Origin: Streptomyces sp. V2I9
GTDB taxonomy: Bacteria > Actinomycetota > Actinomycetes > Streptomycetales > Streptomycetaceae
DNA length: 64,000 nt
Assembly: GCF_030817475.1 (NCBI RefSeq)
Contig: NZ_JAUSZJ010000002.1
Location: 2,514,501-2,578,500, forward strand
Reading direction: 5' to 3'
The notes below the pieces were generated by a model. The model was given only the letters and a program-made list of their open reading frames with translations, was not told where the DNA came from and searched no databases. The position numbers and the translations under genes are program-made. Shown in pieces: positions 1 to 8,304 of the stretch (position 1 is the stretch's first letter; every line of letters begins with the position of its first letter).

Positions 1-257
1 CCCGAGCCCACCTGGACGGTGGCGCGCAGAGCCCGGTGGAAGGCGTGCGAGTGGGTGTTGGCGAGGCCGGGGAGGGTCAGGCCGCGCAGCACGGTCGCAC
101 CGGGCGGCGGCGATGCGGCCCCGGTCCTGACGCCGGCGATGCGGCCGTCCGCGACCTCCAGGGTGACGCCCGGCTCGACGTGCGTGCCGAGCCAGGCGTG
201 CTCCGCCCAGTAGGTGGCGGTGACGGGTGCGCCCGTCGTCCGGTGTGTCAGCTGCAC
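1..257 (-). CDS. hutF: Formimidoylglutamate deiminase (HutF), N-terminal part; runs off the window
   Basis: Only the first 85 or so codons lie in the window, read leftward from a GTG at 257. The peptide carries a conserved amidohydrolase N-terminus, with LANTHSHAFHR around residues 68-78 holding the metal-binding His-x-His. HutF deiminates N-formimidoyl-L-glutamate to N-formyl-L-glutamate and ammonia in histidine breakdown. An imidazolonepropionase would have a related fold, but the early HSHAFHR motif and the position after hutU favour HutF. The start overlaps the stop of the M20 hydrolase by 10 bases, so the genes are probably translationally coupled. Confidence 0.85.
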   Translation of the reverse strand, partial: MQLTHRTTGAPVTATYWAEHAWLGTHVEPGVTLEVADGRIAGVRTGAASPPPGATVLRGLTLPGLANTHSHAFHRALRATVQVGS

Positions 258-1558
258 GCGAGACCTTCCAGTACGTCGGCGAGTGCCTCCACCCCGGCCG
301 TGCAGTCGTCCTCGGCGGCGTGCTCGGCGGGTGAGTGCGAGATGCCGGTGGGGTTCCGTACGAACAGCATGGCGGTGGGGACCGAGGCGGACAAAATACC
401 CGCGTCGTGGCCCGCGCCGGTGCCGAGGACGGGCACGGGCCGTCCGGTGTCGCCGGTGGCTTCGAGGATCTTCGCCAGTTCGTCGCGCAGGGCGTGCTCG
501 AACTCGACGACGGGCGTGAACGACTCGCGGACGACGTCGAGGTCGATGCCGGCCCGCTCGGCGTACTCGCGGGCGGCGCGCTCGACGCCGGTGACGAGGG
601 CGTCCAGGGTGGCCTGGTCGGCGGCGCGGGAGTCGAGCCAGCCGCGTACGAGGGAGGGGATGGCGTTGACCCCGTTGGGCTCGACCGCGATCTTGCCGAA
701 GGTGGCGAGGGCGCCGGTCAGTTCGGCCTCGCGGCGGGCGGCGAGCACGGTCTCGGCGTACGTGAGCATCGGGTCGCGGCGGTCCACGAGGCGGGTGGTG
801 CCCGCGTGGTTGGCCTCGCCCCGGAAGTCGAACCGCCAGCGGCCGTGCGGCCAGATGGCGGAGGCGATGCCGACGGGGTCGCCGGTCAGGTCGAGGGCGC
901 GCCCCTGCTCCACGTGGAGTTCGACGAACGCGCCGATCCGGGCGAGCCGTTCCGGGTCGGGGCCGAGGGTGGCGGGGTCGTATCCGGCGGCCTCCATGGC
1001 GGCGGGCAGGGTGGTCCCGTCCCCGTCGCGCAGCCGGTGGGCGTCGGCGACGGTGAGCTGCCCGGCGGCGAGCCGGGACCCGACGCAGGCCAGTCCGAAG
1101 CGGGCGCCCTCCTCGTCACCGAAGTTGGTGATCGCCAGCGGCCGGGTGAACTCCACTCCCCTGCGGCGGAGTTCGTCGAGCGCGGCGAAGGAGGACACCA
1201 CGCCGAGCGGGCCGTCGAACGCGCCGCCGTCCGGCACGGAGTCCAGGTGCGAGCCGGTGACGACGGCGTCCCCGGCCAGCGGGTCGCCGAGCCAGGCCCA
1301 CTGGTTGCCGTTGCGGTCGGTCTCGTGGGCGAGCCCGCGCGCCTCGGCCTGGGCGCGGAACCAGGCCCGGCACTCGAGGTCGGCGGCCGTCCAGGCGTAG
1401 CGCCGGTAGCCGCCGCTGCCGGGGTGGCGCCCGATGGGGGCCAGCTCCCGCCACATCGAGAGGAAGGAGTCACCGGCACGCCACTGCTGCCGCACCGGAT
1501 CGGGAGGGGTGGGCCCGGCCGCACCGGCCGGGCCCCGCCCCGAGGGGCCGGCGGGCAT
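248..1558 (-). CDS. M20-family amidohydrolase (allantoate amidohydrolase / N-carbamoyl amino-acid hydrolase type) inside the hut operon
   Basis: The product is a 436-aa cytoplasmic metallopeptidase-fold hydrolase. GSHLDSVPDGG (residues 102-112) supplies the first metal His, DGPLG the bridging Asp (about 115), GDEEG (148-151) the catalytic and metal Glu residues, and ELHVEQG (213-219) another His; a late His lies in GISHSPAEH. These are the signatures of allantoate and N-carbamoyl-amino-acid amidohydrolases. Its ATG shares one base with the hutU stop (TGATG) and its stop overlaps hutF. Because HutF makes N-formylglutamate and no HutG is visible here, the likely job is hydrolysis of N-formylglutamate to glutamate and formate. 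That role is inferred from position, not shown by the sequence. Confidence 0.85.
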   Translation of the reverse strand: MPAGPSGRGPAGAAGPTPPDPVRQQWRAGDSFLSMWRELAPIGRHPGSGGYRRYAWTAADLECRAWFRAQAEARGLAHETDRNGNQWAWLGDPLAGDAVVTGSHLDSVPDGGAFDGPLGVVSSFAALDELRRRGVEFTRPLAITNFGDEEGARFGLACVGSRLAAGQLTVADAHRLRDGDGTTLPAAMEAAGYDPATLGPDPERLARIGAFVELHVEQGRALDLTGDPVGIASAIWPHGRWRFDFRGEANHAGTTRLVDRRDPMLTYAETVLAARREAELTGALATFGKIAVEPNGVNAIPSLVRGWLDSRAADQATLDALVTGVERAAREYAERAGIDLDVVRESFTPVVEFEHALRDELAKILEATGDTGRPVPVLGTGAGHDAGILSASVPTAMLFVRNPTGISHSPAEHAAEDDCTAGVEALADVLEGLACS

Positions 1559-3216
1559 CAGTGGTCCTCCGTCATGGGCACCCGTACGCCCTGGTCGGCG
1601 GCGACGGACTCCGCGATGTCGTACCCCGCGTCGACGTGGCGGATGACGCCCATGCCGGGGTCGTTGGTCAGGACGCGGCGGATCTTCTCGCCCGCGAGCT
1701 TCGTGCCGTCCGCGACGGTCACCTGGCCCGCGTGGATGGAGCGGCCCATGCCGACGCCGCCGCCGTGGTGGAGGGAGACCCAGGAGGCGCCGGAGGCGAC
1801 GTTGACCATGGCGTTGAGCAGCGGCCAGTCGGCGATGGCGTCGGAGCCGTCGAGCATGGCCTCGGTCTCGCGGTACGGGGAGGCGACCGAACCGCAGTCC
1901 AGGTGGTCGCGGCCGATGGCCAGCGGAGCGGCCAGTTCGCCGCTGGCGACCATGTCGTTGAAGCGCTCGCCGGCCTTGTCGCGCTCGCCGTAGCCGAGCC
2001 AGCAGATGCGGGCGGGCAGGCCCTGGAAGTGGACGCGTTCGCCGGCCATCGTGATCCAGCGGTGCAGCGACTCGTTCTCCGGGAAGAGCTCCAGCATCGC
2101 CTTGTCGGTCTTGTGGATGTCGGACGCCTCGCCGGAGAGCGCGGCCCAGCGGAAGGGGCCCTTGCCCTCGCAGAAGAGGGGGCGGATGTAGGCGGGGACG
2201 AAACCGGGGAAGTCGAAGGCCCGGTCGTACCCGGCGAGCTGGGCCTCGCCGCGGATGGAGTTGCCGTAGTCGAAGACCTCGGCGCCGGCGTCCATGAAGC
2301 CGACCATGGCCTCGACGTGACGGGCCATGGACTCGCGGGCGCGCCGGGTGAAGTCGGCGGGCTTCTCGGCGGCGAGCGTCGCCATGTCGTCGAAGTCGAC
2401 GCCGAGCGGCAGGTAGGCCAGCGGGTCGTGGGCGCTGGTCTGGTCGGTGACGATGTCGATCGGCGCGCCTTCGGCGAGCATCCGGGGCAGCAGCTCGGCC
2501 GCGTTGCCGAGGAGGCCGATGGAGAGCGGGCGGCGGGCGTCGCGGGCCTCGACGGCGAGCTGGAGGGCGTGCTCCAGGCTGTCGGCCTTCACGTCGAGGT
2601 AGCGGTGCTCGATGCGGCGGTCGATGGCGCGCGGGTCGCAGTCGATGACGAGGGCGACGCCGTCGTTCATGGTGACGGCGAGCGGCTGGGCGCCGCCCAT
2701 GCCGCCGAGACCGGCGGTCAGTGTGATCGTCCCGGCCAGAGTGCCGCCGAACTTCTTCGCGGCGACGGCGGCGAAGGTCTCGTAGGTGCCCTGGAGGATG
2801 CCCTGGGTGCCGATGTAGATCCAGGACCCGGCGGTCATCTGGCCGTACATGGTGAGCCCGAGCGCCTCCAGGCGGCGGAACTCCTCCCAGTTGGCCCAGT
2901 CGCCGACCAGGTTGGAGTTGGCGATGAGCACACGCGGCGCCCACTCGTGGGTCTGCATGACGCCGACCGGGCGGCCGGACTGGACGAGCATGGTCTCGTC
3001 CTGCTTGAGCGTCTCCAGGGTGCGGACCATCGCGTCGAAGGAGCGCCAGTCGCGGGCCGCCTTACCGGTGCCGCCGTAGACGACGAGCTTGTCGGGGTGT
3101 TCCGCGACCTCGGGGTCGAGGTTGTTCTGCAGCATCCGCAGGGCGGCTTCCTGCTGCCATCCCAGGGCGGTCAGTGCGCTGCCGCGCGGTGCCCGTACGG
3201 GGCGGGGTCCTGACAT
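1558..3216 (-). CDS. hutU: Urocanate hydratase
   Basis: The product is 552 aa, the usual urocanase length. It adds water to urocanate to give imidazolonepropionate, using tightly bound NAD+ as electrophile. Visible family landmarks are [11 protein letters not shown] near residue 50, the Gly-rich dinucleotide stretch [12 protein letters not shown] in the first half, and the active-site Cys region [12 protein letters not shown] near residue 400. The ATG at 3216 is chosen because GAGGAGG lies 8 bases upstream; more upstream in-frame starts have no family similarity and would run through the promoter. It is the first gene of the leftward hut operon, and its promoter is overlapped by a palindrome. 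Confidence 0.97.
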   Translation of the reverse strand: MSGPRPVRAPRGSALTALGWQQEAALRMLQNNLDPEVAEHPDKLVVYGGTGKAARDWRSFDAMVRTLETLKQDETMLVQSGRPVGVMQTHEWAPRVLIANSNLVGDWANWEEFRRLEALGLTMYGQMTAGSWIYIGTQGILQGTYETFAAVAAKKFGGTLAGTITLTAGLGGMGGAQPLAVTMNDGVALVIDCDPRAIDRRIEHRYLDVKADSLEHALQLAVEARDARRPLSIGLLGNAAELLPRMLAEGAPIDIVTDQTSAHDPLAYLPLGVDFDDMATLAAEKPADFTRRARESMARHVEAMVGFMDAGAEVFDYGNSIRGEAQLAGYDRAFDFPGFVPAYIRPLFCEGKGPFRWAALSGEASDIHKTDKAMLELFPENESLHRWITMAGERVHFQGLPARICWLGYGERDKAGERFNDMVASGELAAPLAIGRDHLDCGSVASPYRETEAMLDGSDAIADWPLLNAMVNVASGASWVSLHHGGGVGMGRSIHAGQVTVADGTKLAGEKIRRVLTNDPGMGVIRHVDAGYDIAESVAADQGVRVPMTEDH

Positions 3217-3244
3217 GGCGGTGCCTCCTCGCGACGGTGAAAAA

Positions 3245-3281
3245 CTATTCACATCCTGATGGGCTGAATAGTCGTAGTCAA
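3245..3281 (-). promoter_or_regulatory. hutU promoter overlapped by a 7+7 palindrome (putative operator)
   Basis: On the minus strand TTGACT (3276-3281) and CAGGAT (3253-3258) are 17 bases apart, a good sigma-70-type promoter about 35 bases before the hutU ATG. CTATTCA (3245-3251) and TGAATAG (3265-3271) form a perfect inverted repeat with a 13-base spacer that covers the spacer, the -10 box and the expected start point. A repressor bound there would block hutU and could also affect the divergent permease. Confidence 0.6.
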
Positions 3282-3350
3282 CAGGTGCGGTACGCGGCGC
3301 GGCAGGGAACAGGTTCAGCCTGGCGACCGGCAGCCGACCCGGAGGCATCG

Positions 3351-4751
3351 ATGAGCACTCCCGACAGACCCGCACCGACGGGGCCCGAGGGCCGGGGAGG
3401 CCAGGAGGGCCCCGGCGGGGCGCCGCCGCTCAAGCGCGCGCTGGGCCCCAAGCTGCTGATCCTCTTCGTCATCGGCGACATCCTGGGCACCGGCATCTAC
3501 GCCACCACCGGGAACGTGGCCGGAAAGGTCGGCGGAGCGCTCTGGCTGCCGTTCGTGATCGGTTTCGCCGTCGCCCTGCTGACGGCGGCCTCGTACGTCG
3601 AACTCGTCGGCAAGTACCCGAAGGCGGCCGGGGCCGCGCTCTACACCCAGAAGGCGTTCAAGGTCCCCTTTCTCACCTTCGTCGTCGCCTTCATGGTGAT
3701 GTGCTCGGGCCTCTCCTCCGCGAGCGCGGCGGCGCGCGCGTTCAGCGGCGACTACCTGGGCGAGTTCACGGACGCGGTGCCGCCGACCCTGATCGCGGTC
3801 CTGTTCGTGCTCGCCCTCGCCGCGATCAACCTGCGCGGGGTCGCGGAGTCGGTGAAGGCGAACGTCGTGCTGACGCTGGTCGAGGTCGGCGGGCTCGCGG
3901 TGATCCTGGCGATCGGCGCGTACGCCGTGTTCAGCGGCGAGGGCGACCCGGCCCGGCTGACCCGGATCGAGACCGGCGGCACCGGGTACGCGCTGCTCAC
4001 CGGCGTCCTCGGCGCCACCGCGCTCGGCTTCTTCGCTTTCGTGGGCTTCGAGGACTCGGTCAACATGGCGGAGGAGACCAAGAACCCGGCGCGCGACTTC
4101 CCCCGCGCGATCTTCGTCGGGGTGGGCGTCACCGGCACCGTCTACGTCCTGGTCGCCCTGGCCTCCTCGCTCCTGGTCGACTCCCGCACCCTGGCGGGCT
4201 CCAGCGGGCCGCTGCTGGAGGTGGTGAAGGCCGGGGGCGTCGATTTCCCGCCGAAACTCTTCGCGCTGATCGCCCTGTTCGCCGTCACCAACTCGGCGCT
4301 GATCAACATCATGATGGCCTCGCGGCTCTGCTACGGCATGGCCAACGAGCGCATCCTGCCGCCCGCGATGGGGAAGGTGCTGTCCGGCCGCCGCACCCCG
4401 TGGGTCGGGATCGTCTTCGTCTCCGCCCTGGCGATCGGCCTGGTCTCCACCGGCGAGATCGAGGGGCTCGGCGACACCACGTCGTTCCTCCTCCTGTGCG
4501 TCTTCGCCGTGGTCAACGTCGCCGTACTGGTGCTGCGCCGGGACCGGGTGGAGCACCGCCACTTCCGTACACCCACGGCTCTTCCCGTCCTCGGCGCGCT
4601 CACCTCGCTGGTCCTCGCGAGCCCGCTGGCCGACCGGGGCGGCGACGTGTACGTACGGGCCGGAATCCTGCTGCTCATCGGCATCGGGCTGTGGGCCGTC
4701 AACAAGGCCGTGATGACGGCCCGCGAGAGGTCCGGAGTCCCGGGCGCCTGA
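3351..4751 (+). CDS. APC-family amino-acid permease
   Basis: The product is 466 aa with about 12 hydrophobic segments and a short Pro/Gly-rich cytoplasmic N-terminus of about 30 residues. The first helix has the APC-superfamily substrate and ion-binding loop ([13 protein letters not shown], near residues 45-57), and the conserved [14 protein letters not shown] loop follows the sixth segment. The ATG is preceded by GGAGG with a 5-base gap. It should import or exchange amino acids at the plasma membrane. Divergent placement from hutU across 134 bases suggests a histidine- or urocanate-related substrate, but specificity cannot be read from the sequence. Confidence 0.88.
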   Translation: MSTPDRPAPTGPEGRGGQEGPGGAPPLKRALGPKLLILFVIGDILGTGIYATTGNVAGKVGGALWLPFVIGFAVALLTAASYVELVGKYPKAAGAALYTQKAFKVPFLTFVVAFMVMCSGLSSASAAARAFSGDYLGEFTDAVPPTLIAVLFVLALAAINLRGVAESVKANVVLTLVEVGGLAVILAIGAYAVFSGEGDPARLTRIETGGTGYALLTGVLGATALGFFAFVGFEDSVNMAEETKNPARDFPRAIFVGVGVTGTVYVLVALASSLLVDSRTLAGSSGPLLEVVKAGGVDFPPKLFALIALFAVTNSALINIMMASRLCYGMANERILPPAMGKVLSGRRTPWVGIVFVSALAIGLVSTGEIEGLGDTTSFLLLCVFAVVNVAVLVLRRDRVEHRHFRTPTALPVLGALTSLVLASPLADRGGDVYVRAGILLLIGIGLWAVNKAVMTARERSGVPGA

Positions 4752-4787
4752 CGGAACCCCGGCCTCCGCCCCGAGCGCCGGGTTCCG
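4752..4787 (+). terminator. Hairpin terminator after the permease
   Basis: CGGAACCC starts directly after the TGA and pairs with GGGTTCCG at 4780-4787. The stem extends to 11 base pairs with one bulged C and a loop of about 13 bases. No U-tract follows, as is usual in Streptomyces. Confidence 0.55.
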
Positions 4788-4791
4788 GCCG

Positions 4792-4826
4792 TTCCTTTAC
4801 ACCGCGGGCCGCATGTACCAAAGGAA
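4792..4826. repeat. Inverted repeat TTCCTTT / AAAGGAA upstream of the Roadblock cluster
   Basis: TTCCTTT (4792-4798) and AAAGGAA (4820-4826) are perfect complements separated by 21 bases. They lie about 85-120 bases upstream of the first Roadblock gene in a comparatively AT-rich patch. This is a candidate operator or upstream promoter element. Confidence 0.35.
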
Positions 4827-4909
4827 AATGCCAGAACCTCCTCCCGGCGCGCACACGTTGCGTAGCCTCTGCGTCACATCCGTACGCCACGTCGGGAGGG
4901 GAAGACCGC

Positions 4910-5311
4910 GTGCCCGGAATCGACGAGTGCCTGCTCGACGTCATGAGGCTGCCCGGTGCGCGGGGCGCCGCGGTGGTCGACTGGACGAGCGGTCTCGCCC
5001 TCGGCACCATCGGGGACTCCCCCAACGGCGACCACGAGGCGACCGCCGCCGAGACCGCGGAGGTCGCCCGGATGGCCGCCGAACAGCCGGCCTTCGCCCG
5101 GCTCTCCCCGGCGGACGACGACCGCCCGCCGGGCCCGCCCGTCGAGGACGTCATCGTCACCACCCATGACGGCTACCACATGCTCCGCTTCGTCGAGACC
5201 GCTTTCGACAGCAGCGTCTTCCTGCACCTGTGGCTGAACCGCTCCGAGGGCAACCTCGCGCTCGCCCGGATGCGCCTCGGCGAGCTGGCCGAACGCCTGG
5301 TGCTGGCATGA
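4910..5311 (+). CDS. Roadblock/LC7-like protein (paralogue of the 6853-7227 gene)
   Basis: The product is a 133-aa soluble protein starting at GTG, with GGGAGGGG 8 bases upstream. VVDWTSGLALGTIG (residues 22-35) and NLALARMRLGELAERL (115-130) line up closely with LVDYTSGMALGTLG and NLAMARHQLKKIEAEL in the last gene of the cluster, so the two are paralogues. Roadblock/LC7 (MglB-like) domains act as dimeric scaffolds or GTPase-activating partners of small Ras-like GTPases. The stop overlaps the next start (ATGA). The middle region carries an acidic Pro-rich insertion not present in the paralogue. Confidence 0.7.
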   Translation: MPGIDECLLDVMRLPGARGAAVVDWTSGLALGTIGDSPNGDHEATAAETAEVARMAAEQPAFARLSPADDDRPPGPPVEDVIVTTHDGYHMLRFVETAFDSSVFLHLWLNRSEGNLALARMRLGELAERLVLA

Positions 5312-6114
5312 GCGCGATAGCCGCCGGCCTCGACGCCCCCGGCACCGGACGGGCCCCGGTGCTCTCCCCGATGCTCCAGCGGCTCGCCGCCGAGCGGGCC
5401 ACCGGAGCCCTGATGCGCGACCACGGCACCCTCTACCTCGCCGACGGCCAGGTGGTGCACGCCGAGAGCCCCGCCACCCCCGGCATCGACGTCCTGCTCA
5501 CCACCGGCGGGACCCTGCGGCACGAGGGCTGGTGGGACGCCGTGACGCAGGCCGGGGCCCGCCGCAGGGTCGGCCGCTACCTCGTGGACAGCGGCCATGT
5601 ACCGGGCGGGGCACTGGAGTTGTGCCACCTGGGTGCGCTGTACGACGCCGCCTTCTTCGCGCTCGCGCCGACCGGGACGCCCGCCCGCTTCCGCTACGGG
5701 GTGGCGCACTGGATCGGCCCGGTACGGCCCGTCCCGGTCGCGGCCGTGGAGCGCGAGACGCTGCGCCGACGGGAGTTCCTCGACCGGATCTGGCCCGACC
5801 CCGCCTGCGACGGAGCACCGCTGCGGACGACTGCGTACGGCTCCGACGCCCCGGCTCCGGCCCGTCAGCGGCGGGTCCTGGAGCTGGCCGACGGCGTCCG
5901 TACGGCCTCCGACATCGCGCGGGAGCTGGGCCGTTCGGCCTTCCACGTCCTGGTGGACCTGCGTCGGCTGGCGGCGGCCGGCCTGGTGGAGGCGGTCCGC
6001 GCCCAACCGCTGCCCGCCGCTTCCGCGCCCGGCCGGATCACGCTCCCCGAGGTGACGGCCGACCCCGACATCGCCCTGCTGCGCCGGCTCCGAGACGCAT
6101 TGGAGGCCCTGTGA
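5308..6114 (+). CDS. PATAN (DUF4388)-like / winged-helix-like protein in the Roadblock cluster
   Basis: The product is 268 aa. Residues about 15-65 (LSPMLQRLAAERATGAL...LYLADGQVVHAES) resemble the beta-rich PATAN/DUF4388 domain that accompanies GTPase and two-component signalling proteins. Residues about 185-235 (RRVLELADGVRTASDIAREL, HVLVDLRRLAAAGLVEAV) look like a winged helix. The ATG lies in the stop of the previous gene and the stop lies in the start of the next, so the three genes are coupled. Whether the winged helix binds DNA or a protein partner is unknown. Confidence 0.6.
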   Translation: MSAIAAGLDAPGTGRAPVLSPMLQRLAAERATGALMRDHGTLYLADGQVVHAESPATPGIDVLLTTGGTLRHEGWWDAVTQAGARRRVGRYLVDSGHVPGGALELCHLGALYDAAFFALAPTGTPARFRYGVAHWIGPVRPVPVAAVERETLRRREFLDRIWPDPACDGAPLRTTAYGSDAPAPARQRRVLELADGVRTASDIARELGRSAFHVLVDLRRLAAAGLVEAVRAQPLPAASAPGRITLPEVTADPDIALLRRLRDALEAL

Positions 6115-6626
6115 TACGCGCGCTCAGACAGCGTGCCGGGAGGAGACAACTGATGGTGCCCGAGGCCGAAGTGCGCGATGTCCTCGACGAGCTCCAGCGG
6201 TTACGGGCCCGCGTCCCGCTGCTCTCCGGAGCGCTGGCCGCCTCCACCGACGGCCTGGTCCTGGCCCACGACACACCGGGCGTCGAGGCGGAGGGCGTCG
6301 CCGCCCTCACCGCCGCCGCCCTCGGCGTCTCCATCCGGATGACGGACGCCACCGGCCGCGGCGGCTTCCGCGAACTGCTCGTCCGCGGCGGCAACGGCTA
6401 CATCGCCGCCTACGCCGCCGGCTCCTCCGCCGTCCTGACCCTGCTCGCCGAGGACCGCATCAACGTCGGCCGGCTGCATCTGGAGGGCCGCCGCTCCGGC
6501 ACCCGGATCGGCGAACTCGTCGACGCCGCGCTGGAACGCGTGGAGCGACCCGCCCCCGCCTCCCGCTCCCTTCCCCCACGCCCCTCCGGCACGCCGGATC
6601 GCGCCCTGCCGCAGCGCCCGACGTAG
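6111..6626 (+). CDS. Roadblock/LC7 domain protein with an in-frame TTA codon
   Basis: The product is 171 aa from the GTG at 6111, which overlaps the previous stop (GTGA) and has GGAGG 4 bases upstream. An ATG at 6153 (157 aa) also has a good ribosome-binding site (GGAGGA at 6140-6145) and could be the true start. The core (VPEAEVRDVLDELQRL, then SGALAASTDGLVLAHD, then AVLTLLAEDRINVGRLHLE) is a clear Roadblock/LC7 fold, of the kind called CvnB in conservons. Codon TTA at 6201-6203 (Leu31 from GTG) should make translation depend on the bldA tRNA. The C-terminal 30 residues are Pro/Arg-rich and end inside a 27-base direct repeat. Confidence 0.82.
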   Translation: MIRALRQRAGRRQLMVPEAEVRDVLDELQRLRARVPLLSGALAASTDGLVLAHDTPGVEAEGVAALTAAALGVSIRMTDATGRGGFRELLVRGGNGYIAAYAAGSSAVLTLLAEDRINVGRLHLEGRRSGTRIGELVDAALERVERPAPASRSLPPRPSGTPDRALPQRPT

Positions 6627-6660
6627 CGCGCCCGCGCCCTGCCGCAGCGCCCGACGTAGC
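6601..6660. repeat. 27-base exact direct repeat, period 33, across the 3' end of the Roadblock gene
   Basis: The 27 bases at 6601-6627, which contain the stop codon TAG, recur exactly at 6634-6660. The 33-base period equals 11 codons, as expected for a tandem duplication at the end of a coding region. The remainder of the gap to 6852 is low-complexity, with degenerate copies of a CGGAACC-rich motif near 6755-6825. I see no gene there. Confidence 0.8.
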
Positions 6661-6852
6661 ACGCCGGGGCCCGGCCGTCCGCCTCCCCCCACCCCGTACC
6701 ACCGCACCCACCGGGACTCGGCCATCACGCAGAAGCCCGCGCACCAGCCCGCCCCGAAACCAGCACGGAAACCGGCACCGGAACCAGCACAGGGGCCGGC
6801 GCAGAAACGGAACCGGTCACCGCGACCGGCCAGGGAAAGGAAACGAGCCTCC

Positions 6853-7227
6853 ATGGCGAACACCGAAGCGTCTCTGAAGGAAGCGATGAGTTCGATCGAG
6901 GGCACCACGGGCGTCGCCCTCGTCGACTACACGAGCGGGATGGCCCTGGGCACGCTCGGCGGCGGCAAGGACTTCAACCTGGAGGTCGCCGCCGCCGGCA
7001 ACACCGACGTGATCCGCGCCAAGCTCCGCACCATGGAGCACCTGGGGCTCAAGGAGGAGATCGAGGACATCCTGATCACGCTCAACAGCCAGTACCACCT
7101 GATCCGGCTGCTCAGGACCCGCGGCAGCAACGGCCTGTTCCTCTACCTGGTGCTGGACGCGAGCCGGGCGAACCTGGCCATGGCCCGCCACCAGCTGAAG
7201 AAGATCGAGGCGGAACTGGAGGTCTGA
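6853..7227 (+). CDS. Roadblock/LC7-like protein (paralogue of the 4910-5311 gene)
   Basis: The product is a 124-aa soluble protein. An AAAGGAAA ribosome-binding site precedes the ATG. The sequence aligns end to end with the first gene of the cluster (LVDYTSGMALGTLGGG near residue 22; NLAMARHQLKKIEAEL near the C-terminus) but lacks its Pro-rich insertion. It lies 226 bases after the previous gene, so it may have its own promoter. The likely role is a dimeric adaptor for a small GTPase; none is encoded nearby, the only one in the window being the conservon GTPase at 63303. Confidence 0.72.
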   Translation: MANTEASLKEAMSSIEGTTGVALVDYTSGMALGTLGGGKDFNLEVAAAGNTDVIRAKLRTMEHLGLKEEIEDILITLNSQYHLIRLLRTRGSNGLFLYLVLDASRANLAMARHQLKKIEAELEV

Positions 7228-7258
7228 CCCGGCCCCGCGCCACGTCCTCGACCCCGGC

Positions 7259-7285
7259 GACGCCGCGCCCGCCCGGCGCGGCGTC
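7259..7285. terminator. Bidirectional terminator hairpin
   Basis: GACGCCGCGCC (7259-7269) and GGCGCGGCGTC (7275-7285) form a perfect 11-base-pair stem with a 5-base loop. It lies between the converging Roadblock and RpiR genes. Confidence 0.75.
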
Positions 7286-7400
7286 CCGCGGCCCGCAGGA
7301 CCTGGCCTGGAGTCGGGTCCCTTGCCGAGCGGCCCCGGCCGGGCGCGCGGAACCCGTCCCGGCGCGAGCGGACCCGTCCGGGCAGGGCTCTCGCTCCGTC

Positions 7401-8246
7401 TCACTCCACGAAGAGACCGCGCGCCGCCGCCCGTACGTCGAACTCCTCCAACCGCGCCTGGGCGTCGGGCAGTCCGTCGCACATCGCCTCCAGCAGCACC
7501 CGGCCCAGCAGCATCGGCGCGCAGACGGTGTCGAAGGAGAGCCCTGCGCCGATCGCCGCCGGGAGCAGGAGATCGCTGTGCTGGGCGACGGGCGCGAAGG
7601 CGGAGTCCGCGACGGTCACCACGGTCAGCCCCTGGTCCCGTGCGTACGCGAGCGCGTCCACGGTCTCCTTGGGGTGGCGCGGCAGCGCGAAGCACATCAG
7701 GGCGGTGGCCCCGGCGCGGCGTGCGGAGTCGATCCGGTCGGCCAGCATGCTGCCGCCCTCGTCGAGCACCCGGACGTCGGGGTGCACCTTGGCGGCGAAG
7801 TAGCCGAAGCCGCGCGCCTGCGAGGAGGCGGCGCGCAGTCCCAGCACGGGCAGCGGCCGGGAACCGGCGAGGAGCCGCCCGGCCCGCTCGACGGGCGTGG
7901 GGTCGGCGAGCACGTCACAGAGGTGCTGAAGGTTCTCGATCTCGGCACGGACGGCCTGCTGGTACTCGTTGTACGTCTCCCCCGCGTCCTCCTGCTCCGC
8001 GTCGGCGGGCGCGACCTCGCGCAGGTGTCTGCGCAGCGCCGGATAGCCGTCGAAGCCGAGGGCGACGGCGAAGCGGGTGACGGAGGGCTGGCTGACCCCG
8101 GCCAGTTCGGCCACCTCGACGCTGGAGAGGAACGCGGCGTCGGCGGCCCGGCGGACCATGCAGTGCGCGATGCGCCGCTGGGTGGGCGTGAGCCGGTGGC
8201 CCTCGAAGAGCCGCTGCAACCGTGCGGCGGGGCTGCTCCCGCTCAT
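7401..8246 (-). CDS. RpiR/MurR-family transcriptional regulator (HTH + SIS)
   Basis: The product is 281 aa. Residues about 1-80 form an HTH_6 domain (RLTPTQRRIAHCMV, then VEVAELAGVSQPSVTRFAVALGF). Residues about 125-265 form a SIS domain, which binds phosphosugar-type effectors in this family (VLGLRAASSQARGFGYFAAK; ATALMCFALPRHPKETVDAL). The ATG at 8246 has AAGGGGA upstream. Its promoter is TTGCAT-17-TACCTG on the minus strand. Just downstream of that -10 lies GGCTGAATGG, similar to half of the hutU palindrome. The target is unknown; regulation of hut or cell-wall sugar genes is possible. Confidence 0.88.
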   Translation of the reverse strand: MSGSSPAARLQRLFEGHRLTPTQRRIAHCMVRRAADAAFLSSVEVAELAGVSQPSVTRFAVALGFDGYPALRRHLREVAPADAEQEDAGETYNEYQQAVRAEIENLQHLCDVLADPTPVERAGRLLAGSRPLPVLGLRAASSQARGFGYFAAKVHPDVRVLDEGGSMLADRIDSARRAGATALMCFALPRHPKETVDALAYARDQGLTVVTVADSAFAPVAQHSDLLLPAAIGAGLSFDTVCAPMLLGRVLLEAMCDGLPDAQARLEEFDVRAAARGLFVE

Positions 8247-8304
8247 GGTGTCCCCTTGCTGAATCCCTCGCGCCCCGACCGGCGCCCCGACCGTTCCATT
8301 CAGC

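Noticed and set aside
3217..3375. Longer N-terminus for urocanase starting at 3375
   Set aside because: It would read through the promoter and palindrome, and the family N-terminus begins at 3216 with a strong ribosome-binding site.
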